Shown here: piece after piece, positions 1 to 5,481 of the stretch | Layout of the letters: each line of letters begins with the position of its first letter | How positions within the stretch are numbered: the first letter of the stretch is position 1 | Origin: Rickettsiales bacterium | GTDB taxonomy: Bacteria > Pseudomonadota > Alphaproteobacteria > Rickettsiales > UBA1997 | NCBI GenBank assembly: GCA_947455365.1 | Contig: CANGNU010000078.1 | Span: 1-5,481, forward strand | Direction: 5' to 3' | Length of the DNA: 5,481 bases | Translations under genes and position numbers: made by a program | The notes under the pieces: generated by a model | What the model saw: the letters and a program-made list of their open reading frames with translations, nothing else | Told to the model about the DNA's origin: nothing | Database searches by the model: none

Positions 1-515
1 AGCTTGGCAAAAAAATTGGTGCTTATGTTTTTTCTTATCATGTCTCAGACCCTGAGCGCTATGGCGTGATCGAGTTTGACGAAGATGAAGAAAAAGTTAT
101 TAGTCTTGAAGAAAAACCTACAAAACCTAAATCAAATTGGGCGGTTACGGGGCTATATTTTTACGATAACAATGTTGTAAAAATTACTAAATCCATCAAG
201 CCATCAAGCCGCGGCGAGCTTGAAATTACAGATGTCAACAAGGCTTACCTAAAACAAAAAAAACTTGGCGTAATAAAATTAAAACGCGGTTTCGCTTGGC
301 TTGACGCCGGCACGCCAGATTCTCTCCTCGATTCTTCACAATTTATTCAAACCATCGAGAAGCGCCAAGGCTTGAAAATAGCCTGCTTAGAAGAAATTGC
401 CTATCGCAAAAATTTTATTTCTGCCGATAATTTTAAAAAACTGGCCAAAGGCTATAAAGCTGGCACGCCTTACCGTTACTATCTTGAAACCATTATTAAA
501 CATGATCGAATTTGA
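1..515 (+). CDS. rmlA: Glucose-1-phosphate thymidylyltransferase RmlA, C-terminal part (5' end outside window)
   Basis: This is the C-terminal 170 or so residues of RmlA/RfbA, which joins glucose-1-phosphate and dTTP into dTDP-glucose in the cytoplasm, the first step of dTDP-deoxysugar synthesis. The reading frame is open from base 3 to the TGA at 513-515. Family landmarks read in order are [11 protein letters not shown] near the left edge, the sugar-binding EEKP followed by [14 protein letters not shown], the metal-site block GELEITDVN, then WLDAGT and the C-terminal [18 protein letters not shown]. Family members are about 290 residues, so roughly 120 N-terminal residues, including the nucleotide-binding GGxGTRL-type loop, lie outside the window. 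A GTG at 66 is internal and is not the start, because conserved RmlA residues continue upstream of it. The gene overlaps the downstream aminotransferase gene by 14 bases, which suggests cotranscription. The match to the well-known E. coli protein is strong across the whole segment, so the assignment is secure. Confidence 0.96.
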   Translation, partial: LGKKIGAYVFSYHVSDPERYGVIEFDEDEEKVISLEEKPTKPKSNWAVTGLYFYDNNVVKITKSIKPSSRGELEITDVNKAYLKQKKLGVIKLKRGFAWLDAGTPDSLLDSSQFIQTIEKRQGLKIACLEEIAYRKNFISADNFKKLAKGYKAGTPYRYYLETIIKHDRI

Positions 516-1590
516 AAATTTAGCTAAATTAAATGCACCATTTTTTGCCGATTATAAAAAATCTTTCGCGCAAACCCTTGATAGCGGCTGGTTTGTGCTT
601 GGTGCAAATGTAAAAAAATTTGAAGAAGAATTTGCTCAATATTGTAACAGCAAACATTGCGCTGGCGTTGCTTCTGGCCTTGATGCCTTAATTCTTGCTT
701 TGAAGGCCTTTGATTTTGCTGCAGGCGATGAAGTCATCGTGCCTTCCAACACCTACATTGCCACCATTTTAGCAATTTTACAAAATGGCCTCAAACCAAT
801 TTTAGTTGAACCAAATATTGCCACTTACAATATTGACCCGCTAAAAATTGAAGAAAAAATAACCTCGCGAACTAAGGCTATCATGGTTGTACACCTTTAT
901 GGCCAAGTTTGCGAAATGACGCCAATTTTAGAAATTTGCCAAAAATATAATGTGAAATTAATTGAAGATTGCGCCCAATCACATGGCGCAACCTATAAGG
1001 GAGTAAGGGCAGGAAGCTTTGGAGATTTTGGTGCCTTCAGTTTTTATCCAACAAAAAATCTTGGCTGCTTAGGCGATGGTGGCGCTATCAACACTAATTC
1101 AGAAGATTTAATCCACAAAATAAAACGCCTGCGCAATTATGGCTCTGATGTAAAATATCACAATGAAGTAATTGGCTTTAACTCGCGCCTAGATGAGGTT
1201 CAGGCCGGTTTTCTTTCCATCAAATTACAAAAACTTGATGACATAAATTCGCATAAAAATAAATTAGCTAAAATTTATTTAGAAAATTTGAAGGGTGATT
1301 TTATCAAGCCAGTACAGCATGCAGACTATTATCATGTTTATCACATTTTCAATATTCGCCATGAAAAACGCGATGCATTGCAAAAATATTTGCTAGAAAA
1401 TGGCGTAAAAACAGAAGTGCATTATCCCATTGCGCCCCATAAGCAGAAGGCAATGGCGGGCGTTATTGATGCGAAGGAAAATTATAAAATTTCGGAAGAA
1501 ATTCATGCGACAACTTTAAGCTTGCCACTTTCTTATTTTCATAGAGAAAATGATGTGGAAAAAGTTGTGGAGATTTTGAATAAATTTTAA
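502..1590 (+). CDS. fdtB: DegT/DnrJ/EryC1/StrS-family PLP-dependent sugar aminotransferase, FdtB/QdtB-like
   Basis: A 362-residue pyridoxal-phosphate sugar aminotransferase, expected to transfer an amino group (glutamate as usual donor) to C3 of a dTDP-3-keto-6-deoxyhexose. Visible motifs are SGLDAL (59-63 region, phosphate-binding loop), [14 protein letters not shown] (75-88), HLYGQ (131-135), [10 protein letters not shown] (154-163, with D156 contacting the PLP ring nitrogen) and FYPTKNLG (181-188, with K185 as the Schiff-base lysine), then GDGGAI and [24 protein letters not shown] (212-235, substrate and dimer contacts). Length is normal for the family. The ATG at 502 is chosen because the conserved N-terminus begins there; an in-frame TTG at 397 would add 35 residues that only re-read rmlA in another frame. 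I see no good Shine-Dalgarno site, so translation may be coupled to rmlA. The gene overlaps rmlA by 14 bases. The family is certain. C3 specificity (FdtB/QdtB) is inferred from overall sequence character and from the nearby 3,4-ketoisomerase; a C4 aminotransferase is the main alternative. Confidence 0.9.
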   Translation: MIEFENLAKLNAPFFADYKKSFAQTLDSGWFVLGANVKKFEEEFAQYCNSKHCAGVASGLDALILALKAFDFAAGDEVIVPSNTYIATILAILQNGLKPILVEPNIATYNIDPLKIEEKITSRTKAIMVVHLYGQVCEMTPILEICQKYNVKLIEDCAQSHGATYKGVRAGSFGDFGAFSFYPTKNLGCLGDGGAINTNSEDLIHKIKRLRNYGSDVKYHNEVIGFNSRLDEVQAGFLSIKLQKLDDINSHKNKLAKIYLENLKGDFIKPVQHADYYHVYHIFNIRHEKRDALQKYLLENGVKTEVHYPIAPHKQKAMAGVIDAKENYKISEEIHATTLSLPLSYFHRENDVEKVVEILNKF

Positions 1591-1604
1591 CTGAAAATTT
1601 TCTC

Positions 1605-1638
1605 AAAAAAAGGCGCAATTAGGGCAAACATAATTGGC
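1605..1638 (-). terminator. Probable rho-independent terminator of the minus-strand operon
   Basis: In the 84-base gap between the two convergent stop codons, bases 1613-1621 and 1631-1638 can pair (GC, then CAATTA with TAATTG, with G1615 bulged) around a 9-base loop. Read on the minus strand, the stem is followed by a run of seven T (1605-1611). It lies about 37 bases past the ketoisomerase stop codon, the right place to end that operon. The stem is AT-rich and has a bulge, so its strength is uncertain. I see no equally good terminator for the plus-strand genes: the nearest T run in that direction (1652-1656) is 13 bases past the stem. Confidence 0.5.
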
Positions 1639-1674
1639 ATAATTAAAAAAATTTTTAGCTATAACTTATAAGAA

Positions 1675-2049
1675 TTATTGCTTAGACGCATAAGGCTCAT
1701 CAATATAATCATCAACATCATAATACTCCGAGGCAAGCACCTGTAGCACGCAATGGCCCGTAAACTCCTTCATCAAATGCCAATCTTGCGGCTCTAAAAT
1801 TAAACATTTCTCAGGAGCATCAAGCAAAAATTCTTCTTCCTTGTGGCCATTATTATTATAAACCACACAGCTTCCACTTAAGCACATTACGGCCTGAACC
1901 GCTTTTTTATGACGATGCCCTCCTCTAATTCCTTGCGGATTAGTAATTGCATAAACTCTTTTTATTTTAAATGGCAAAGCTGCATCTTCAACAGCAGTAA
2001 GGCTTCCCCTCGCATCACCATGTTTCTTCAAATTAATTATGTAAGCCAT
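1675..2049 (-). CDS. fdtA: Cupin-fold dTDP-sugar 3,4-ketoisomerase, FdtA/QdtA family (WxcM-like)
   Basis: A 124-residue single-domain cupin of the FdtA/QdtA/Tyl1a family, which converts dTDP-4-keto-6-deoxyglucose to a 3-keto isomer in the cytoplasm. It supplies the substrate for a C3 aminotransferase such as the one encoded on the opposite strand. Landmarks are DARGSLTAVE (12-21), IKRVYAI (29-35), the active-site block RGGHRHKKAVQ (42-52, with H45 and H47 aligning with the paired catalytic-site histidines), LSGSCVV, EPQDWHLMKEF (86-96) and the family signature VLASEYYDVDDYI (104-116). Residues R14 and H91 match FdtA (galacto product) rather than the Tyr and Arg I recall for QdtA (gluco product). 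The block RGGHRHKK differs from the RGFHAHK-type sequence of FdtA, so this may be a separate subgroup. Length is a little short of the roughly 135-140 residues of the characterised proteins. The ATG at 2049 lies inside the upstream glycosyltransferase gene (17-base overlap), without a clear ribosome site, so coupling is likely. Confidence 0.88.
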   Translation of the reverse strand: MAYIINLKKHGDARGSLTAVEDAALPFKIKRVYAITNPQGIRGGHRHKKAVQAVMCLSGSCVVYNNNGHKEEEFLLDAPEKCLILEPQDWHLMKEFTGHCVLQVLASEYYDVDDYIDEPYASKQ

Positions 2050-3010
2050 TTCTCAGTCTAATATTTTTTTTCATTGGCAAAATTAACAAGCGTAATTTTT
2101 GCCACCAATTACAATTTTTACCACGCACTTCATTTAAAAAGTCACTAGCATTATCCACAACTTTTATTGCAGATTCAATTGCTAATAAATAATTTTGATA
2201 AATATTTTCTACAACATCAGCAGAAATTTTATACTCCTTCGGGGCCAGTTGTATAGAGCTTCTATTCAATAATTTAAAACCATGAAAATGATAAAAAACT
2301 AAAGAAAATTCTGCGCCACTATTTTTTTCTACACCAATCACGGCATCATTTTTCGACAAAAAATTATATTGCGAAACATTCCACGGCGCCACTCCACCGC
2401 CTAAATGCTTTAATTCATGAACGCCGTTAAATCGTGTCAACCAATCATCTAAATATTTTTGATCGCCAAATTTTCCATCTTCATGCTTATTATAACACCA
2501 TTCAATACAGCGCTCACGCCACCAATTTAAAGCGCGCAAGCCATCTTCATTATTTTTAAAACACATGAATTGCACGCAATATTTTCCTGAAATTGCGCTT
2601 TGATCCCATTCTGGCGAATAGCGATGGCTAGTGATTAAAACCGACTTCTCGCCCATTTCATCAAGCAAAATTTTTGGGTCAGCAAAGAAAAAAATATCAG
2701 AATCAACATAAGTGCAACTTGCAACTGGAAAGTTTTTTAATACATAAAGAACCGTTGAGGCTGTAGATGTCCAGCAATATTCACCTTTACTACGCGAAGA
2801 TTTTATTGCTAATAATTTTTCATCTTCAAATTCTTGCAAAGAAATTATTGTAACATTTTTTAATACTAATTTGCGCAAAAAATCTTCACATTTTCTATCA
2901 AAAGCAAAGATGTAGAGATGAAAATTGGCGCAATGTTTTAACAAGGAGGCATGCAGCGCAAGGCCAAAATGCAGATAGTTAGAGTCAAATAAGGTGCAGA
3001 AATTTATCAT
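2033..3010 (-). CDS. GT-A-type glycosyltransferase of a surface polysaccharide locus
   Basis: A 325-residue protein with the features of a GT-A fold, nucleotide-sugar-dependent glycosyltransferase, probably cytoplasmic or at the inner face of the membrane. It opens with NFCTLFDSNYLHFGLALHAS (3-22), a beta strand and nucleotide-binding region. A metal-binding DxD motif follows in TYVDSDIFFFADP (100-112; D103 and D105). Further blocks are SGKYCVQFMCFKN (141-153), GKFGDQKYLDDW (179-190), GGGVAPWN (204-211) and FYHFHGFKL (239-247), a late histidine pair as in several metal-dependent retaining transferases. There is no signal peptide or transmembrane segment; the C-terminus is basic (LRLLILPMKKNIRLR, 306-320), which could help membrane contact. 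It overlaps the gene before it by four bases (ATGA) and the ketoisomerase gene after it by 17. The general layout recalls GT8-like enzymes, but I cannot assign a CAZy family, donor or acceptor. A role in building a glycan that contains the amino sugar made by neighbouring enzymes is inferred from context. Confidence 0.82.
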   Translation of the reverse strand: MINFCTLFDSNYLHFGLALHASLLKHCANFHLYIFAFDRKCEDFLRKLVLKNVTIISLQEFEDEKLLAIKSSRSKGEYCWTSTASTVLYVLKNFPVASCTYVDSDIFFFADPKILLDEMGEKSVLITSHRYSPEWDQSAISGKYCVQFMCFKNNEDGLRALNWWRERCIEWCYNKHEDGKFGDQKYLDDWLTRFNGVHELKHLGGGVAPWNVSQYNFLSKNDAVIGVEKNSGAEFSLVFYHFHGFKLLNRSSIQLAPKEYKISADVVENIYQNYLLAIESAIKVVDNASDFLNEVRGKNCNWWQKLRLLILPMKKNIRLRNGLHN

Positions 3011-4587
3011 TTTTTTCTAACAAGCACAACATTATCAAGATAGAGATCGTTATTTTTTGGCAAAACAAGATTTAGCGCCAAGCCAACAATATTAAATATA
3101 GCAGTTAATAAATTAATTGGAACTCTGCGAGCCCTATTTACTCTAGCGCTTCCAGCAATTGCTTTATAAATATAAACATTAATTAATTGAAATATAACCG
3201 CAATATCATTGGTGGATTTTCTAAATTCCACAATCTCAAAACCATTTTGCTGCAAAAGATGCTTTAACCCAAACGATGAATAGCGCGCGTAATCAAAAGG
3301 CTGTTCATGCTCATCCCAAACAAATGGCACGGTCATTATGGCATAGCCACCACGCTTCAATACTCGATTAATTTCAGCCAAGAATTCACTTGGATTAAAA
3401 ATATGCTCCAATACTTCATTACAGATTAGCGAATCAAATTCCGCATCGGCAAACGGAAAAGTTTTTCCATCATAGAAAAAATCAGCTTTTTTACTCTCTC
3501 TGTTTGCTTCATTGTCATATTCCAAACCAACATATCTATTGCAGTGAAAAAGCTCTTCGTACGGCTTGTTGCCACACCCAACATCAAGAACATTGCCAGT
3601 AATTTTATTGGCAAATAATTTAATATTTTTATAAAGACCTTTTCTCGCAAAATAAAAAGGGTTAATAAAAACACCCAAAAGACCGGGATTAAACTGCTGC
3701 CGCTTCACCATTTTCTTAATAAAGCCGATCTTCTTTTTTTTCATAAAAAATTTTTTTATATCTTGTCGAGCAAATTTATTTTCTGCCACTGATATTTTGT
3801 TAATTGAAATTTCTTGCTCAAATAAATTTTGGTCAAACTGACCAGTTGCATCGCAATGACTACCGCTATTGTCAAAACCAATATTTTGCACCAAACTTTT
3901 TCCTGGATAAAGCGTTAATTTATTTGCTAGAAATGCCGATGCATGCCATCTAATCGCCCAAGAATTATTTTCTCCCTTTATTTGCCCTTGAAGCATGTGA
4001 GTGTAAGGATAGCAGCCATCTAAATCAAACTCATTTTCTAACCCTCTTTCCTGCAATTGCGCCAACAATTCAGAACCATTCGCATTAAATAAATTCCAGC
4101 CGCGCTTCCAAGTAGCCCAACCCCAGCAATCTGCACCGCGTAAGAAAAAAGTTGCAGGTAATTCTGCTTTGACAGGATAAACATAACCATGAATTGAAAT
4201 TACTTGCTCTTCCTTCTCATAAAAATTCAAACCATCATTCATGAATTGCAAAAAATGTGGCGAAGTCACAAGATCATCTTCAACAACAATAATTTTTCCA
4301 TATTCATTCACAATCTTAGAAACCCCTGCTATTATTGAGTTGGCAAGGCCTTTATTGACAGAACTTTTTTCTACAACAACATTTTTAAAGCCTGAAATAT
4401 TATCAATAATTTTATGAAGCTCGGCAATTTTTTCTAAGGATGAATTATCTTTTGGCCCATCACAAAAAACAAATAATTCACTTTGCGCTGCTAAATTATT
4501 TTGCCGCAAGGACTCTAAGGTGCGCGCAGTATGATCGGGGCGATTATAAACAAATAAAACTATCGGGGCTAAGTCAGTTTGAATCAT
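3007..4587 (-). CDS. Bifunctional protein: GT2-type glycosyltransferase fused to class I SAM-dependent methyltransferase
   Basis: A 526-residue two-domain protein. Residues 1 to about 280 are a GT2/GT-A-type glycosyltransferase: APIVLFVYNRPDHT (7-20), ELFVFCDGPKD (37-47), NKGLANSIIAGV (78-89), the DxD-like VVEDDLVTSPHFL (101-113), GADCWGWATWKRGW (151-164), then SWAIRWHASAFL and LYPGKSLVQNIGFDNSGSH (226-244). Residues from about 300 to 526 are a Methyltransf_11-type domain: SAM-binding NVLDVGCGNKPYEELF (332-347), VGLEYD with acidic E356, FPFADAEFDSLICNEVLEH (377-395), LKRGGYAIMTVPFVWDEHEQP (410-430) and a C-terminal VVLVRKK. Hydrophobic stretches at about 461-476 and 492-509 may lie against the membrane. 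A lysine-rich linker (about 278-296) joins the domains. The ATG at 4587 directly follows the channel gene's TAG and has a good ribosome site. Each domain resembles proteins normally encoded separately. Glycosyl transfer plus methylation of the glycan, perhaps as a cap, is inferred; substrates are unknown. Confidence 0.88.
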   Translation of the reverse strand: MIQTDLAPIVLFVYNRPDHTARTLESLRQNNLAAQSELFVFCDGPKDNSSLEKIAELHKIIDNISGFKNVVVEKSSVNKGLANSIIAGVSKIVNEYGKIIVVEDDLVTSPHFLQFMNDGLNFYEKEEQVISIHGYVYPVKAELPATFFLRGADCWGWATWKRGWNLFNANGSELLAQLQERGLENEFDLDGCYPYTHMLQGQIKGENNSWAIRWHASAFLANKLTLYPGKSLVQNIGFDNSGSHCDATGQFDQNLFEQEISINKISVAENKFARQDIKKFFMKKKKIGFIKKMVKRQQFNPGLLGVFINPFYFARKGLYKNIKLFANKITGNVLDVGCGNKPYEELFHCNRYVGLEYDNEANRESKKADFFYDGKTFPFADAEFDSLICNEVLEHIFNPSEFLAEINRVLKRGGYAIMTVPFVWDEHEQPFDYARYSSFGLKHLLQQNGFEIVEFRKSTNDIAVIFQLINVYIYKAIAGSARVNRARRVPINLLTAIFNIVGLALNLVLPKNNDLYLDNVVLVRKK

Positions 4588-5481
4588 CTAATTTCCACCT
4601 TGAATTACATTCACATCACGCCGCGGCATTGGAATTTCCACCCCATTTTCCCGCAACTTTTTCTGCAAAGCAACAAAGGCCTCGCTTCTTACAGGCATGC
4701 GGCCTTTGGTAATATCGCTAATCCAAAAATAAAGCACCATCTTCACATCATATTCAGCAAATTTTGTCACATAACATTCAATTTCTGGATAATTCAAACA
4801 ACGCGAATTGCCGCGCGCCACTTCAGTTGCCAGCTCTATCACCTTTTCTAAATCAGATGAATAAGCGACTGAAAACTCAATTTCAATGCGGGCGCGATTG
4901 TTAGAGTAAGTCCAATTAGTCACCTTGTTAATAATTAAATCTTCATTTGGCACCATAATTTCTTTGCCGTCGAAACATTCAATTAAAGTGTGGCGACCCG
5001 CAAAATGCTTGATTACGCCAAAAATTCCACCATTGTCAATTTCAACCCAATCACCAACTTCAACCGATTTTTCAAACAGCAAAATAATTCCACTAATAAA
5101 ATTTGAAGCAATTTTTTGTAAACCAAAACCAATACCGACACCAATTGCACCGCCTAGAACGGCAAAGGTTGTCATGTCAACGCCCAGTGTTTTTAACACC
5201 ACAATAACCACCACCGAATAAACAAAAATATCGATGAATTTGCTGATAATTCCCTTCGTGCTCGATTTAATATTTTTGCTGCCTTCAATATAGCTTTTGC
5301 TTTTTTTAGTCACCAAACTTGAGAACCAAAAAACAATCAGCAATACGATGAAAGATTTTAGCGCCAAGTAAATTGAAATGCGCACCGAGCCAAGTTTTAA
5401 AGCGTATTGATCGAGAAAATCGGCGGTACTATCAAGCATGCCAAAAATATCAAGAACCAAGGCTGGCATTAGAAAAACCCC
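4588..5481 (-). CDS. MscS-family mechanosensitive ion channel (probably incomplete at the 5' end)
   Basis: A small-conductance mechanosensitive channel protein of the inner membrane, which opens under membrane tension to release solutes during osmotic downshock. Numbered from the first in-frame Met (codon at 5469-5467), it has hydrophobic segments at about 35-53 and 78-93, then the pore-lining TM3-type helix rich in Gly and Ala: FAVLGGAIGVGIGFGLQKIA (102-121), continuing to NFISGIILLFEKSVEVGDWVEI (123-144). The cytoplasmic beta domain follows with the signature MVPNEDLIINKVTNWT (172-187), then the alpha/beta C-terminal domain ending VEIPMPRRDV. From this Met the length (293) would be near that of E. 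coli MscS. However, the frame stays open to the right edge, and residues after the Met (DIFGMLDSTADFLDQYALKLGSVRIS) look like the inner part of longer proteobacterial homologues, so the true start is probably outside. Its stop codon abuts the next gene's ATG. A link between channel and glycan genes is positional only. Confidence 0.92.
   Translation of the reverse strand, partial: GVFLMPALVLDIFGMLDSTADFLDQYALKLGSVRISIYLALKSFIVLLIVFWFSSLVTKKSKSYIEGSKNIKSSTKGIISKFIDIFVYSVVVIVVLKTLGVDMTTFAVLGGAIGVGIGFGLQKIASNFISGIILLFEKSVEVGDWVEIDNGGIFGVIKHFAGRHTLIECFDGKEIMVPNEDLIINKVTNWTYSNNRARIEIEFSVAYSSDLEKVIELATEVARGNSRCLNYPEIECYVTKFAEYDVKMVLYFWISDITKGRMPVRSEAFVALQKKLRENGVEIPMPRRDVNVIQGGN
4595..4601 (-). promoter_or_regulatory. 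Ribosome binding site for the glycosyltransferase-methyltransferase gene
   Basis: On the minus strand the sequence AAGGTGG, one mismatch from AAGGAGG, ends seven bases before the ATG at 4587. It lies inside the last codons of the MscS-family gene, whose TAG stop touches the ATG (TAGATG). This supports the 4587 start and suggests that translation is coupled to the channel gene. It is the clearest Shine-Dalgarno site in the window; the other starts in this operon have weak or no visible sites. Confidence 0.65.

Noticed and set aside
256..263. A run of eight A in rmlA as a possible phase-variation tract.
   Set aside because: It encodes ordinary Gln-Lys-Lys codons within a conserved protein in an AT-rich genome, and the frame is intact on both sides; nothing marks it as special.
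397..501. An in-frame TTG at 397 that would lengthen the aminotransferase by 35 residues.
   Set aside because: The extension only translates the rmlA 3' end in a different frame and has no family similarity; the conserved aminotransferase N-terminus begins at the ATG at 502.
66..515. A GTG at 66 as the start of a short independent protein.
   Set aside because: Conserved RmlA residues (SDPERYG) continue in the same frame upstream to the window edge, so the GTG is an internal valine codon.
1593..1602. A perfect 10-base palindrome GAAAATTTTC just after the aminotransferase stop.
   Set aside because: Short, all AT in the core and without a loop; expected by chance in AT-rich sequence and not a convincing terminator or operator.
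3426..3674. An 82-codon open frame on the minus strand inside the methyltransferase region.
   Set aside because: It is in another frame within a well-conserved methyltransferase domain and has no recognisable motif; chance overlap in AT-rich DNA.
4440..5221. Three plus-strand open frames of 90-98 codons (4440-4712, 4579-4851, 4925-5221) opposite the glycosyltransferase and MscS genes.
   Set aside because: Their translations show no domain-like pattern and they lie antisense to strongly supported genes.

Overview
The window is AT-rich, tightly packed with genes, and carries part of a cell-surface polysaccharide (O-antigen or glycan) locus. All genes look bacterial. The RmlA fragment resembles proteobacterial RmlA closely. 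The MscS-type channel has an N-terminal region of the kind I associate with Proteobacteria. An AT-rich proteobacterium, possibly an alphaproteobacterium, is my best guess, but the sequence alone does not fix the taxon.

Layout. Two plus-strand genes come first: the 3' end of rmlA (glucose-1-phosphate thymidylyltransferase, cut by the left edge) and, overlapping it by 14 bases, a DegT/DnrJ/EryC1/StrS-family sugar aminotransferase of the FdtB/QdtB type. An 84-base convergent intergenic gap follows, with a likely terminator for the minus-strand genes. The rest is one minus-strand gene chain, read from the right edge leftwards: an MscS-family mechanosensitive channel (5' end probably outside the window), a two-domain protein joining a GT2-type glycosyltransferase to a class I SAM-dependent methyltransferase, a second GT-A-type glycosyltransferase, and a small cupin sugar 3,4-ketoisomerase of the FdtA/QdtA type. 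These genes abut or overlap by 0, 4 and 17 bases, so they are almost certainly one operon.

How they work together. RmlA makes dTDP-glucose. RmlB (not in the window) would make dTDP-4-keto-6-deoxyglucose. The cupin isomerase would move the keto group from C4 to C3, and the aminotransferase would add an amino group at C3. The product would be a dTDP-3-amino-3,6-dideoxyhexose. Two residues in the isomerase favour the galacto product (Fuc3N) over the gluco product (Qui3N). The two glycosyltransferases and the fused methyltransferase are plausible users or modifiers of such sugars in the assembled glycan. No N-acyltransferase, flippase or polymerase is visible here. I see no tRNA, rRNA, CRISPR array, insertion sequence or other mobile element, and no gene-free stretch over 300 bases.
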